Notes under the pieces: generated by a model
The model's input: only the letters and a program-made list of their open reading frames with translations
Told to the model about the DNA's origin: nothing
Database searches by the model: none
Shown here: piece by piece, positions 9,048-20,384 of the stretch
How the letters are laid out: each line of letters begins with the position of its first letter
How positions within the stretch are numbered: position 1 is the first letter of the stretch
Origin: Streptomyces sp. WAC05374
Lineage (GTDB): Bacteria > Actinomycetota > Actinomycetes > Streptomycetales > Streptomycetaceae
Direction of reading: 5' to 3'
Length of the DNA stretch: 64,000 nucleotides
NCBI RefSeq assembly: GCF_004353505.1
Contig: NZ_SMNQ01000010.1
Location: 62,001-126,000 of the forward strand
Position numbers and translations under genes: made by a program

Positions 9048-10031
9048 ATGCCAGGCGCAATTCACGCCGAGGGACTGGTGAAGACCTTCGGCGACGTACG
9101 GGCTCTGGACGGTGTCGACCTGGACGTCCCCGAGGGGACCGTTCTGGGGCTGCTCGGTCCCAACGGGGCCGGTAAGACCACCACCGTGCGCGTCCTCACC
9201 ACCTTGCTCAAGCCCGACAGCGGCAAGGCGGTCGTCGCGGGCATCGACGTCCTCAAGCACCCCAACGAAGTCCGCCGGTCCATAGGCCTGTCCGGGCAGT
9301 TCGCCGCCGTGGACGAGTACCTCACCGGCCGCGAGAACCTCCACATGGTCGGCCAGCTCTACCAGATGTCCGGCAAGGCCGCGAAGGCCCGCGCGGGCGA
9401 GCTGCTGGAGCGGTTCAACCTCGCCGACGCCGCCGACCGCCCCGCCAAGACGTACTCCGGCGGCATGCGCCGCCGGCTCGACCTCGCCGCCGCGCTCGTG
9501 GTGTCGCCCCCGGTGATGTTCATGGACGAGCCGACCACCGGGCTCGACCCGCGCAACCGGCAGCAGCTCTGGGACGTCATCCAGGAACTGGTCGCCGGCG
9601 GTACGACCCTGCTGCTGACCACGCAGTACCTGGAGGAGGCCGACCACCTGGCCCACGACATCTGCGTGGTCGACCACGGGAAGGTCATCGCCCGGGGCAC
9701 CTCCGACCAGCTCAAGGTCCGCACCGGCGGCGAGCGGGTCGAGGTCGTCGTCCACCAGCCCGACCAGATCGACCCGGCCCGCGCGGTCCTCGCCGGCTTC
9801 GGCAAGGGCGAGGTCGCCGTCGAGACCCACACCCGCAGGCTCACCGTCCCGGTCACCGGCGGCGCCAAGCTGCTCGCCGAGGTCATCCGCGAGCTGGACG
9901 TCCGGGGTGTGGAGATCGACGACATCGGGCTGCGCCGCCCCACCCTCGACGACGTGTTCATCTCGCTGACCGGGCACGCCGCCGAGCTGGCCGACGAGGA
10001 CGGCGGCGACCGCGAGGAGGCCGCCGCATGA
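9048..10031 (+). CDS. Daunorubicin-resistance-type ABC exporter, ATP-binding subunit (DrrA family)
   Basis: 327 residues. It is the ATPase of an ABC-2 exporter. Walker A is GPNGAGKTT (37-45), the signature YSGGMRRRLDLAAAL, and Walker B FMDEPTTGLDPR. The C-terminal extension after about residue 225 is the DrrA-specific domain. GGGAG lies 9 nt before the ATG. The stop overlaps the permease start by 4 bp (ATGA). Substrate is unknown; the family exports drugs, lipids or polyketides. Expression is probably de-repressed through the palindrome at 8939-8954. Confidence 0.93.
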   Translation: MPGAIHAEGLVKTFGDVRALDGVDLDVPEGTVLGLLGPNGAGKTTTVRVLTTLLKPDSGKAVVAGIDVLKHPNEVRRSIGLSGQFAAVDEYLTGRENLHMVGQLYQMSGKAAKARAGELLERFNLADAADRPAKTYSGGMRRRLDLAAALVVSPPVMFMDEPTTGLDPRNRQQLWDVIQELVAGGTTLLLTTQYLEEADHLAHDICVVDHGKVIARGTSDQLKVRTGGERVEVVVHQPDQIDPARAVLAGFGKGEVAVETHTRRLTVPVTGGAKLLAEVIRELDVRGVEIDDIGLRRPTLDDVFISLTGHAAELADEDGGDREEAAA

Positions 10032-10879
10032 GCGCCGTGTCCGGCACCACGCCCCGCCTCACGGCCCCCCGGCCGCGCGGGGGTGTCGTGCAGTCGCTGA
10101 CCGACTCCCTGGTGGTCGCGCGGCGCAATCTGATCCGGATGTCGCGGATTCCCGAAATGATCATTTTCGGGCTCATCCAGCCGATCATGTTCGTGGTGCT
10201 GTTCAGCTACGTCTTCGGCGGCTCGATGAACATCGGCGGTACCAGCGACCCCGACGTCTACCGCAACTTCCTGATGGCCGGCATCTTCGCCCAGACCGTC
10301 ACCTTCGCCACCGCGGGCGCGGGTGCGGGCATCGCCGACGACATGCACAAGGGCCTGATCGACCGGTTCCGGTCCCTGCCCATGGCGCGCGGGGCGGTGC
10401 TCACCGGCCGTACGCTCGCCGACCTCGTGCAGACCGCGCTGACCGTCGTCGTGCTCGCGGTCGTCGCGCTCCTGGTCGGCTGGCGCATCCACGAGGGGGT
10501 GCCCAAGGCGCTCGGCGCGTTCGCGCTGCTGCTCCTGCTCGGGTACGCGTTCTCGTGGATCGGCGCGCTGATCGGGCTGTCCGTGCGGACGCCGGAGGCG
10601 GCCACGTCCGGCGGCCTGATCTGGCTCTTCCCGGTCACGTTCGTCTCGAACGCGTTCGTGGACTCGTCGCAGATGACGCCGTGGCTGCGGCACGTCGCCG
10701 AGTGGAACCCGTTCAGCGCCACCGTGCAGGCCTGCCGCGAGCTGTTCGGCAACCCGGGCGTCTCCACCTCCAGCGCCTGGCCCATGCAGCACTCGGTGCT
10801 CGCGTCGATCATCTGGTCGGTTCTGATCATCGCGGTGTTCCGCACCCTGGCGGTGCGCAAGTACCGCTCGGCGGCGTAA
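10028..10879 (+). CDS. ABC-2 type permease (DrrB family)
   Basis: 283 residues, about six membrane helices: the first at 42-62 after RNLIRMSRIPEMIIF, the others spread to the C terminus. The family motif region with GLIDRFRSLPMARGAVLTGRT (DrrB/NodJ type) lies between helices 2 and 3. It partners the preceding ATPase and is translated from an overlapping ATGA. It is followed at once by a strong terminator hairpin shared with greA. Confidence 0.92.
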   Translation: MSAVSGTTPRLTAPRPRGGVVQSLTDSLVVARRNLIRMSRIPEMIIFGLIQPIMFVVLFSYVFGGSMNIGGTSDPDVYRNFLMAGIFAQTVTFATAGAGAGIADDMHKGLIDRFRSLPMARGAVLTGRTLADLVQTALTVVVLAVVALLVGWRIHEGVPKALGAFALLLLLGYAFSWIGALIGLSVRTPEAATSGGLIWLFPVTFVSNAFVDSSQMTPWLRHVAEWNPFSATVQACRELFGNPGVSTSSAWPMQHSVLASIIWSVLIIAVFRTLAVRKYRSAA

Positions 10880-10886
10880 CGCGCGC

Positions 10887-10920
10887 GAAGGGCCGGGCCG
10901 CCCGTGCGGCCCGGCCCTTC
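10887..10920. terminator. 15-bp perfect hairpin, bidirectional terminator
   Basis: GAAGGGCCGGGCCGC (10887-10901), loop CCGT, GCGGCCCGGCCCTTC (10906-10920), between the convergent DrrB-type gene and greA. Confidence 0.85.
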
Positions 10921-10931
10921 GTCGTGTGCGA

Positions 10932-11429
10932 TCAGCCCGAGTACGGCTTTGCGTCGAGGATCTTCACCGACGCCTTCTTGCCGTTCGGCAGCTCGTACTC
11001 CGCGTCCTCGCCGACCTTCTTGCCGTTCACGCCCGAGCCGAGCGGCGACTGCGGGGAGTACGTCTCGATGTCGGAGCTCGCGTACTCGCGCGAGGCGAGC
11101 AGGAAGGTGAGGGTGTCGTCCTCGTCACCGTCGAAGGCGATCGTGACCACCATGCCCGGCGCCACGACGCCGCTCTCCGAGGGAGCCTCGCCGACCTTCG
11201 CCTGCTCCAGGAGCTGGGTGAGCTGGCGCACGCGCAGCTCCTGCTTGCCCTGCTCCTCCTTGGCCGCGTGGTACCCGCCGTTCTCGCGCAGGTCGCCCTC
11301 CTCGCGCGCAGCCGCGATCTTGGCGGCGATCTCGGTTCGCGCGGGACCAGACAGGTACTCCAGCTCGGCCTTGAGCTGGTTGTACGCCTCCTGGGTGAGC
11401 CAGGTGACGTTTTCGCTGGTCTGGGTCAC
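10932..11429 (-). CDS. greA: Transcription elongation factor GreA
   Basis: 165 residues. GreA rescues backtracked RNA polymerase by stimulating cleavage of the nascent RNA. The N-terminal coiled coil (about 10-80) carries the acidic tip in AAAREEGDLRENGGYHAAKEE, and the C-terminal FKBP-like domain contains SPQSPLGSGVNGKKVGE. The GTG start at 11429 is chosen because GAGGAG lies 6 nt upstream; the ATG at 11459 lacks such a site. A TAGGCT hexamer near 11510 on the minus strand may be its -10. Confidence 0.95.
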   Translation of the reverse strand: MTQTSENVTWLTQEAYNQLKAELEYLSGPARTEIAAKIAAAREEGDLRENGGYHAAKEEQGKQELRVRQLTQLLEQAKVGEAPSESGVVAPGMVVTIAFDGDEDDTLTFLLASREYASSDIETYSPQSPLGSGVNGKKVGEDAEYELPNGKKASVKILDAKPYSG

Positions 11430-11600
11430 AGGTGCTCCTCGTCGGTACTGGGAATACAAAGCATCGCCCTACCCAGAAGGATTGTGCCTTCCTGGATGGG
11501 CGAAACCACGAGCCTAACAATTTCGGCGGGGAAGGGGGAGGACGAAAGCCACGGAATTTTCATCCGCGCAGGTCACGCCCCGCATGCGGGCGCGGCTGCC

Positions 11601-11692
11601 GGGACGGGCCGGTCCGCGGTGCGCGGGAGGCCTGGTCCCCGGTGCGCGGGACGGGCTGGTCCGCGGTGCGCGGGAGGCCTAGTCCGCGGTGC
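11601..11692. repeat. Four tandem 21-24-bp units running into the 3' end of the DUF4307 gene
   Basis: Units start at 11601, 11625, 11648 and 11672, each built as GGGA-CGGGC or GGGA-GGCCT followed by GGTCCGCGGTGCGC (one copy has CCCC). They alternate A-B-A-B with a 47-bp period. The last unit contains the final codons and stop of the DUF4307 gene, so the array looks like duplication of that gene's tail. Confidence 0.75.
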
Positions 11693-12080
11693 AGCCCAGC
11701 AGCTCGGCGCTGGTCGCCTTGGTGGTGACGCGCACCGTGACGACCTGGTCGATCCGCTCCTCGGCCCGGTCGAAGCGGACGTCCTTGTGGCCCACCTCGC
11801 TGCCGTCCTCCGCGAGGGCGCGCAGCGTGCAGGAGCCCTTGGCGGCGGCGTCCTTGCGCACCTCCAGGTGCACCTGCACCCGGTCGGCGGCCGAGACGTC
11901 GAACTTGATCACCTCGGCGCTGATCCGCTGGCCGGCGATGTAGTCGTACCCGAACCAGCCCACCAGTGCGAGCAGCCCGGCGCCCAGCACGGAACCCACG
12001 ATCTTGAGCTTGCGGTCGGCGCGCTCGTCCGCGGAACGGCCGTAACGGCCGTCGGGGAGCCCTTCCCGCACCGCGCTCAT
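11679..12080 (-). CDS. DUF4307 membrane protein
   Basis: 133 residues. A short cytoplasmic N terminus with GRYGRSADERADRKLK precedes one membrane helix (about 28-50, IVGSVLGAGLLALVGWFGYDYI) and an extracytoplasmic domain of about 80 residues with two cysteines (CTLRAL and LLGCTAD) that could form a disulfide. DUF4307 is an actinobacterial family of unknown function that commonly lies next to mca, as here (divergent). Start at 12080 has AGGAGAGGA upstream. Confidence 0.85.
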   Translation of the reverse strand: MSAVREGLPDGRYGRSADERADRKLKIVGSVLGAGLLALVGWFGYDYIAGQRISAEVIKFDVSAADRVQVHLEVRKDAAAKGSCTLRALAEDGSEVGHKDVRFDRAEERIDQVVTVRVTTKATSAELLGCTAD

Positions 12081-12179
12081 GATCTTTCCTCTCCTGTGGG
12101 CCGGACGGCGGAATTTTCCGCCCTCCGATTCCGTCACTATAGAAGCCGCCCGATGGGACGAATCATTGAGGATCGAGTC

Positions 12180-13061
12180 TTGACTGAGCAGCTACGACTG
12201 ATGGCCGTTCACGCCCACCCCGACGACGAGTCGAGCAAGGGCGCGGCGACGATGGCCAAGTATGTGTCCGAGGGGGTGGACGTGCTGGTCGTGACCTGCA
12301 CCGGGGGCGAGCGCGGTTCCATCCTCAACCCGAAGCTCCAGGGCGACCCGTACATCGAGGAGAACATCCACGAGGTGCGCCGCAAGGAGATGGACGAGGC
12401 CCGCGAGATCCTCGGCGTCAAGCAGGAGTGGCTCGGCTTCGTCGACTCGGGGCTCCCCGAGGGCGACCCGCTGCCGCCGCTGCCCCAGGGCTGCTTCGCC
12501 CTGGAGGACGTCGACAAGGCCGCCGGCCGCCTGGTGAAGTCCATCCGCGCCTTCCGCCCGCAGGTCATCACCACGTACGACGAGAACGGCGGCTACCCGC
12601 ACCCCGACCACATCATGACCCACAAGATCACGATGGTGGCGTTCGACGGCGCGGCGGACGCCGAGAAGTACCCGGAGCCGGAGTTCGGCCCGGTCTGGCA
12701 GGCGTCGAAGGTCTACTACAACCAGGGCTTCAACCGCCCCCGCACGGTCGCCCTGCACGAGGCGCTGCTGGCGCGCGGCCTGGAGTCGCCGTACGGCGAG
12801 TGGCTGGAGCGCTGGAAGGAGTTCGAGCGGGCCGAGCGGACCCTGACCACGCACGTTCCGTGCGCGGACTTCTTCGAGATCCGCGACAAGGCGCTGATCG
12901 CGCACGCCACGCAGATCGACCCGGACGGCGGCTGGTTCCGCGTGCCGATGGAGATCCAGAAGGAGGTCTGGCCCACGGAGGACTACGAGCTCGCCAAGTC
13001 CGTGGTGGACACCTCCCTCCCCGAGGACGACCTCTTCGCGGGCATCCGCGACAATGCATGA
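12180..13061 (+). CDS. mca: Mycothiol S-conjugate amidase
   Basis: 293 residues. It hydrolyses mycothiol S-conjugates of toxins to a mercapturate, for export, and glucosaminyl-inositol; a zinc enzyme of the LmbE/PIG-L family. The zinc site is AHPDDESSKG (His13, Asp16) plus YPHPDHIMTH. The TTG start at 12180 gives the family N terminus MTEQLRLMAVHAHPDD; an in-frame ATG at 12153 would add nine residues. It is specific to mycothiol-producing actinobacteria. A small membrane protein gene overlaps its stop. Confidence 0.95.
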   Translation: MTEQLRLMAVHAHPDDESSKGAATMAKYVSEGVDVLVVTCTGGERGSILNPKLQGDPYIEENIHEVRRKEMDEAREILGVKQEWLGFVDSGLPEGDPLPPLPQGCFALEDVDKAAGRLVKSIRAFRPQVITTYDENGGYPHPDHIMTHKITMVAFDGAADAEKYPEPEFGPVWQASKVYYNQGFNRPRTVALHEALLARGLESPYGEWLERWKEFERAERTLTTHVPCADFFEIRDKALIAHATQIDPDGGWFRVPMEIQKEVWPTEDYELAKSVVDTSLPEDDLFAGIRDNA

Positions 13062-13296
13062 CATGAGCGCACACCAGGCACTGACCCAGCTCGTCCCGCT
13101 CGCCGCCAAGGAGCTCGACGAGAACAAGGTGACCCCCGGCGTCCTCGGTTTCATCGTCTTCGCGGTCATGGCCGCGGGCGTGTGGCTGCTGATGAAGTCG
13201 ATGAACCGCCACATGGGCAGGGTGAACTTCGAGGAGGCCCCGGAACCGGCGGCGGCCACGGGCTCCGAGCGGGAGCCCGGCAAGAGCGCGGGCTAG
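13054..13296 (+). CDS. Small single-pass membrane protein downstream of mca
   Basis: 80 residues (77 if the ATG at 13063 is used). One membrane helix is at about 29-48 (GVLGFIVFAVMAAGVWLLM), followed by a basic then acidic cytoplasmic tail ending Gly-Lys-Ser-Ala-Gly. It overlaps the mca stop by 8 bp, so it is co-translated with mca. A link to mycothiol metabolism is inferred from position only. A 12-bp hairpin follows. Confidence 0.8.
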   Translation: MHDMSAHQALTQLVPLAAKELDENKVTPGVLGFIVFAVMAAGVWLLMKSMNRHMGRVNFEEAPEPAAATGSEREPGKSAG

Positions 13297-13316
13297 CGGG
13301 CAGCGGCCTCGTACAC

Positions 13317-13350
13317 GGCTCCACGACCACCGGACGGCGGTCGTGGAGCC
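13317..13350. terminator. 12-bp hairpin terminator
   Basis: GGCTCCACGACC (13317-13328), 10-nt loop, GGTCGTGGAGCC (13339-13350). It ends the mca operon and faces the convergent STAND gene. Confidence 0.8.
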
Positions 13351-13458
13351 CTTACGTGTGCGGGGGCGGTCCGGGCGCCCGTGCCCTGACGCCGGAGGCG
13401 CGACGGCGCGTGTCGTCCCGGCGCGCGGCTGCCGTGTCCTGGCGGGCCCGCCCCGCCG

Positions 13459-16400
13459 TCAGGGGCGTGGCGCCGCCGTCGGGACGCCCATCACCTCCCG
13501 CGCGTGCCGGCCCGGGGTCAGGCCCAGGGGCCAAGCCTGCCAGGGCGACTCCAGCCGGATGCCGCGCTCCAGCACCAGGGACCAGGCCGCCACGGCGTCC
13601 CGCAGCCGGGGGTCGCGGGCCGGGTGCCTCGCGTCCGAGAGCTGGGCCAGCTCCTGCTGGGCCACGGCCGTGCCCACCTCCACCCCGCCCGGCGAGGCGT
13701 ACGGCAGCAGGGTGCAGCGCAGGAACCGGGCCCAGTCCTCGCCGCGCCGGTCGCCGTACGAGGCGAACAGGGCGGCCGCCTCGTCGCACAGGGCCAGGGC
13801 CTGCGGCGCCCGGTCGTTGCCCGCGTCGACCACGGCCAGCTCCAGGCACGTCCACGCCTCCCCGTGCGCCACCCCGATGCGGCGGAAGTCGGCGCGGGCG
13901 TCCACCAGCAACTGGCGGGCGAAGCCCGAGTTGCGGAGGTTGCCCGTCCGGGCGGCGCGCTGGTCACGGGTGGCGCGGCCCGAGTGGTGGCGGGCGCACG
14001 CCAGCCCGTACACGTCCCGCATCCGGGAGAACATCGTGCGGGCCCGCTCCAGCTCCCGCACCGCCTGATCGGTCTCCTCCCCGTCCTCCAGCGCCTGGCC
14101 CAGGTAGTACAGCGTCCACGCCTCGCCCCGCGCGTCCTCGTTGTCCCGGTGGCGCGCCAGGGCCGCCCGCAGCTCCTCGGCCGCCGGGCCGGGATCGCCG
14201 TCGACCAGCCGGGCCCGGCCGAGCTGGGTCAGCGCCCACGCCTCGCCGCGCCGGTCGTGCGTACGCCCGTACAGCTCCAGGGCCGTACGCAGCGCCTCCT
14301 CGGCGCGCGGCACGTCGCCCATCCGCAGGCACACCTGGCCGAGCTGGAAGTGCGCCCACGCCTCGCCGTGCAGCGACTCGTTCTCCCGGTGCAGCTCCAG
14401 CGCCGAGTCCAGCAGCGTCAGCGCCTCCGCCAGGTTCGCCCGGTCCCGCTCCACCGCCGCCAGGGCGTGCAGCGTCCACGCCCGGTCGGCCGCGAGCTCC
14501 GGCGACGCCTGGAGCTCCAGCGCCTCCCGCAGCCTCGCCGCCGCCTCCGGCAGATTGCCCTGGTGCTGGAGCGTGATGCCCAGCGAGCACAGCGCGAGCG
14601 CCGCCCCCGCGTCCTGGTGGGCCTCCTGGTACAGCGACACCACCGACGTCAGCGTCGTGCGCGCCGTGTCCAGCTCCCCGAGCTGCCGCGCCGCGATGCC
14701 CGTCCGCCACTGCACCGACCGCACCAGCAGCCCCTGGTCCACCGCCTCGGACAGCTCCTGGAGCTCGCCCAGCCGGTACAGGTCGCCCCGCAGCAGGCAG
14801 TAGTCGCACAGCGCGCCCAGCAGGTCCAGCACCGGCTGACGGTTCACGCCCTCCGCGTTGCGCAGCGCCGCCGTGATGAACGACGACTCGTCGTCCAGCC
14901 AGCGCAGCGCCGCCTCCAGCGAGGCGAACCCGTGGCCGCCGAAGCGGGCCCCGTGCCCCGCCCGGGTCGACATCTTGCCGTCCACCATGCGGATCACCGT
15001 GTCGGCCAGCTCCGCGTACGCCCGGATCAGCCGCTCCTGCGCGGCCGCCACGTCCCCGGCCTCCTCCTCGGCGTCCAGCCGCCGCGCCGCGAACGCCCGC
15101 ACCGCGTCGTGCAGCCGGAACCGGTCGCCCCGCACCTGGTCCAGCAGCCCCGCCCGCGCCAGCTCCCGCAGCCGCGCCCCGCCCTCCTCCTCCCCGGCAC
15201 CCAGCAGCGCCCCGGCCGCCGCCGCCCCCAGCGACGCCCGCCCCGCCAGCGCGAGGCGCCGCAGCAGCCGCCGCTGGTCCTCGTCCAGGTCCGTGGCGTA
15301 CCGCGCGGCCACCGCCCGCTCCACCGGACCGCCCGTCCCCCGCTCCAGCAGCCGGGCCACCTCCGCCGCCGGCCGTGCCGCGCCGACCGCCGACCCCGCC
15401 ACCCGCAGGGCGAGCGGCAGCCCGCCGCACAGCTCCCGCACCCGCTCGGTCGCCTCCGCGTCGTAGGGCGCCCGCTCCTCCTCCCCGGCCGCCCGCCGCA
15501 GCAGCTCCTCCGCGCCCGCCGCGTCCAGCCCCGCCACGGGAAGGTGGTGCACCCACGCCGGGACGCCGTCGCCCAGCTCCAGGGGTTCGTCCGCGGTGAC
15601 CAGCACCAGGCTCTCGGACCGCTCCGGTATCAGCGTGCGCACCTGCTCCGCGTCCCGCGCGTCGTCCAGCACCACCACGACCGGCAGCCCGGTCAGGTGC
15701 TGGTGGTACAGCTCGGCCAGCCGCCGGACCTGCTGCCCCGCCGACGGCGAGCGGTCGCGCAGCAGCAACTGCTCGCGCGGCGCGCCCAGCCGGTTCAGCA
15801 GGTGCAGCAGGGCGTCCCGGGTCGACACCGGCCGCCCCTTGGGCCCGGTGCCCCGCAGATCCACCAGGCACGCCCCGCGGAACAGGTCCTTCAGCCGGTG
15901 CGCGGCCCGCACCGCCAGGGCGGTCCGTCCCGCGCCCGGCTCGCCGTGCAGCACCACGACCGTGGGCCGTGTCTCCGTCGCCGCGCGCCCCGAGCGCACC
16001 CACCGCTCGATCCGCTCCAGCTCTCCGCGCCGCCCCGCGAAGGGCTCCCCGGACTCGGGCAGGTGCGTGAAGGACTGCTCCAGGACCGTGCGCCGACGGG
16101 CGACGGCGCTGCGGTCCACACCCCGCAGCGCCGGCGCCTTGTCGGCCGGCTTCTGCGCCGCGGCCGCCGCCAGGATCCGCTGCTGATCCAGGAACGGGCG
16201 TATCCCGCGCACCTCCAGCGCCGTCAGCCACTGGAGCCGCAACTGCTCCGGCCCGCCCGGCTGGCCCAGCGCCCCGGCCCTGCGGTGCGCGGCCGGCCAG
16301 TGCGCGGCGGTCACCTTGAGCACCGTCGCCGCGGCACCCGCCACCGCCACCACCGCCCCGGCGCCCAGCGCCGTGCCGGCACCCGTGCCCAGTGCCAGGT

Positions 16401-16695
16401 CCGCCCCGGCCGCCGCCACCGCCGCGACCACGGTCACCAGGGCGGGTGTGCCGACCGCCCGCCCGCTGAACAGCTCCGCCGGGGAAGGCCGGTCCGCCTC
16501 CGCCGCGTCGAGCGCCGCCGTGTACGCCGCGTACTCCTCCGCCGCGCTCGCCGCCAGCGTCCCGAGCGCCTCCCGGCCCCGTGCCAGCAGCACGCCCGCG
16601 CCGGCCCGCCCGCCGGAGCGCCGCACCTCCTCCTCCACGGCCCGCGCCAACAGCCGCTCGGCCTCCGTGCGATGGCTCTCCCGCAACAGCGACAT
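13459..16695 (-). CDS. Large STAND-type NTPase with TPR repeats and membrane helices
   Basis: 1078 residues. The N-terminal region (1-80) is helical; two Ala/Gly/Val-rich membrane helices lie at about 83-103 and 107-130; an NB-ARC/STAND NTPase follows with P-loop GEPGAGRTAL (251-260) and Walker B VVVVLDDA near 325, then a winged-helix-like segment, and from about 660 a long array of TPRs (repeats of AxxxLGxxxxxxG, for example GEAWALTQLGRARLVDGD). STAND proteins are signal-responsive switches (regulators, conflict systems). No DNA-binding or effector domain is visible, so this may be a scaffold or sensor. GGAGGGGG precedes the ATG at 16695. Confidence 0.85.
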   Translation of the reverse strand: MSLLRESHRTEAERLLARAVEEEVRRSGGRAGAGVLLARGREALGTLAASAAEEYAAYTAALDAAEADRPSPAELFSGRAVGTPALVTVVAAVAAAGADLALGTGAGTALGAGAVVAVAGAAATVLKVTAAHWPAAHRRAGALGQPGGPEQLRLQWLTALEVRGIRPFLDQQRILAAAAAQKPADKAPALRGVDRSAVARRRTVLEQSFTHLPESGEPFAGRRGELERIERWVRSGRAATETRPTVVVLHGEPGAGRTALAVRAAHRLKDLFRGACLVDLRGTGPKGRPVSTRDALLHLLNRLGAPREQLLLRDRSPSAGQQVRRLAELYHQHLTGLPVVVVLDDARDAEQVRTLIPERSESLVLVTADEPLELGDGVPAWVHHLPVAGLDAAGAEELLRRAAGEEERAPYDAEATERVRELCGGLPLALRVAGSAVGAARPAAEVARLLERGTGGPVERAVAARYATDLDEDQRRLLRRLALAGRASLGAAAAGALLGAGEEEGGARLRELARAGLLDQVRGDRFRLHDAVRAFAARRLDAEEEAGDVAAAQERLIRAYAELADTVIRMVDGKMSTRAGHGARFGGHGFASLEAALRWLDDESSFITAALRNAEGVNRQPVLDLLGALCDYCLLRGDLYRLGELQELSEAVDQGLLVRSVQWRTGIAARQLGELDTARTTLTSVVSLYQEAHQDAGAALALCSLGITLQHQGNLPEAAARLREALELQASPELAADRAWTLHALAAVERDRANLAEALTLLDSALELHRENESLHGEAWAHFQLGQVCLRMGDVPRAEEALRTALELYGRTHDRRGEAWALTQLGRARLVDGDPGPAAEELRAALARHRDNEDARGEAWTLYYLGQALEDGEETDQAVRELERARTMFSRMRDVYGLACARHHSGRATRDQRAARTGNLRNSGFARQLLVDARADFRRIGVAHGEAWTCLELAVVDAGNDRAPQALALCDEAAALFASYGDRRGEDWARFLRCTLLPYASPGGVEVGTAVAQQELAQLSDARHPARDPRLRDAVAAWSLVLERGIRLESPWQAWPLGLTPGRHAREVMGVPTAAPRP

Positions 16696-16834
16696 CCGCG
16701 TCCCCCTCCGCCGGCGATCACATCCGCGACCAGTGTCCGCCGAACGGCTGGTCGGCGCGAGGGGCTGTGGACAACCCGGGACACCCGCCGGACGCCCGAG
16801 GCGCGTGGTACGCACATCCGGCAGGATGGGTGGT

Positions 16835-18868
<2,034 letters not shown>

Positions 18869-19127
18869 CGCCGGTAACACAGTTTTTATCGGGACAGCTC
18901 CTGACTGTCACTGTCTGCCTCTATTCTCATCCGACATAAGGAGTGGAGACTCCGCGCACGTTCTGGGGAGGGCGTGTGCGGGTCATGACCGAGGGCGTCG
19001 ACGGCCAGGGGGGTCCTGCCGCGATCCGCCTCTGACATGTCTCTTGGGGATCGACCTGCCGCGACGGCGCGCCATCGGTGTGCGCACCTGCATCCGTCGC
19101 GGCGTGGTCGGAGGGGGGAACCTTTCC

Positions 19128-20384
19128 GTGCTCGTTTCCGTGTCCGTTGCCGCCATTTCGCTGGCACTGTTCTGGATGGCCGCCTTCACCCTGTGGTGGC
19201 AGATGCATGCCTGGCGTACGCCGGAGACGCTCGCCGCCACCAGGTTCGCGAGCCCGGACGGGCAACAGGGGCTGTCGTTCTCGCTGCTGCTGCCCGCCCG
19301 CCATGAACAGCTCGTCCTGGAGCACACGATCGACCGGCTGCTGGAGTCCAGCCACCGGGACTTCGAGATCATCGTGATAGTCGGCCACGACGACCCGGAG
19401 ACCACCGAGGTCGCCGAGCGTGCCGCCGCCCGCGACCCCGGCCGCGTCCGGGTCGTCGTCGACACCCATGAGTCCAAGAACAAGCCCAAGGCCCTCAACA
19501 CCGCCCTGCCGTACTGCCGGGGCGACGTCGTGGGCGTCTTCGACGCCGAGGACCAGGTCCACCCCGAGCTGCTCGCCCACGTGGACCACGCCTTCACCGC
19601 CACCCGCGCCGATGTCGTGCAGGGCGGCGTCCAGTTGATCAACTTCCATTCGAGCTGGTACTCCCTGCGCAACTGCCTGGAGTACTTCTTCTGGTTCCGC
19701 TCCCGCCTCCACCTGCACGCCGCCAAGGGCTTCATCCCGCTCGGCGGCAACACCGTCTTCGTGCGCACCGACGTCCTGCGCGAGGCCGGCGGCTGGGACC
19801 AGAACTGCCTGGCCGAGGACTGCGACCTGGGCGTGCGGCTGTCCAGCGTCGGCAAGAAGGTCGTCGTCGCCTACGACGCCGACATGGTCACCCGCGAGGA
19901 GACCCCCGGCACGCTGATGAGCCTGCTCAAGCAGCGCACCCGCTGGAACCAGGGCTTCCTCCAGGTCTACCGCAAGAAGGACTGGAAGCAACTGCCCACC
20001 CTCGGGCAGCGGATGCTCGCCCGCTACACGCTGATGACCCCCTTCATGCAGGCGTTCACCGGCGTCATCATCCCGCTCAACGTGGCCGTCGCGCTCTTCC
20101 TGGACGTCCCCATCGGCATCGCCGTGATCACCTTCCTCCCGCTGCTGACGGCGATGGTGACGTTCGTCTTCGAGATCGTCGGACTGCACGACTTCGGCCG
20201 GCAGTACGGGCTGCGGGTGAGGCTGGCGCACTACCTGAAGCTGATCGTCGGCGGGCCCTTCTACCAGATGCTCCTCGCCGGAGCGGCCGTCCGCGCGGTC
20301 TGGCGCGAGCAGCGCGGGCGCAACGAGTGGGAGCTCACGAGCCACGTCGGCGCCCACCTCGTCCGCGAGGAGGCCACCCGATGA
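19128..20384 (+). CDS. Processive family 2 glycosyltransferase (cellulose/chitin/hyaluronan synthase-like), membrane bound
   Basis: 418 residues from a GTG with GGAGGGGGG 7 nt upstream. One N-terminal membrane helix (1-25), a GT2 catalytic domain with FDAED (138-142, the DxD-equivalent), AEDCDLG (229-235, catalytic Asp region) and QRTRW (269-273, the QxxRW of processive synthases), then two or three C-terminal helices. It would polymerise a nucleotide sugar at the membrane. No PilZ domain is present, unlike BcsA. It is the first gene of a four-gene chain joined by 4-bp overlaps. The 259 bp upstream are relatively AT-rich near 18880-18940 and probably hold the promoter. Confidence 0.9.
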   Translation: MLVSVSVAAISLALFWMAAFTLWWQMHAWRTPETLAATRFASPDGQQGLSFSLLLPARHEQLVLEHTIDRLLESSHRDFEIIVIVGHDDPETTEVAERAAARDPGRVRVVVDTHESKNKPKALNTALPYCRGDVVGVFDAEDQVHPELLAHVDHAFTATRADVVQGGVQLINFHSSWYSLRNCLEYFFWFRSRLHLHAAKGFIPLGGNTVFVRTDVLREAGGWDQNCLAEDCDLGVRLSSVGKKVVVAYDADMVTREETPGTLMSLLKQRTRWNQGFLQVYRKKDWKQLPTLGQRMLARYTLMTPFMQAFTGVIIPLNVAVALFLDVPIGIAVITFLPLLTAMVTFVFEIVGLHDFGRQYGLRVRLAHYLKLIVGGPFYQMLLAGAAVRAVWREQRGRNEWELTSHVGAHLVREEATR

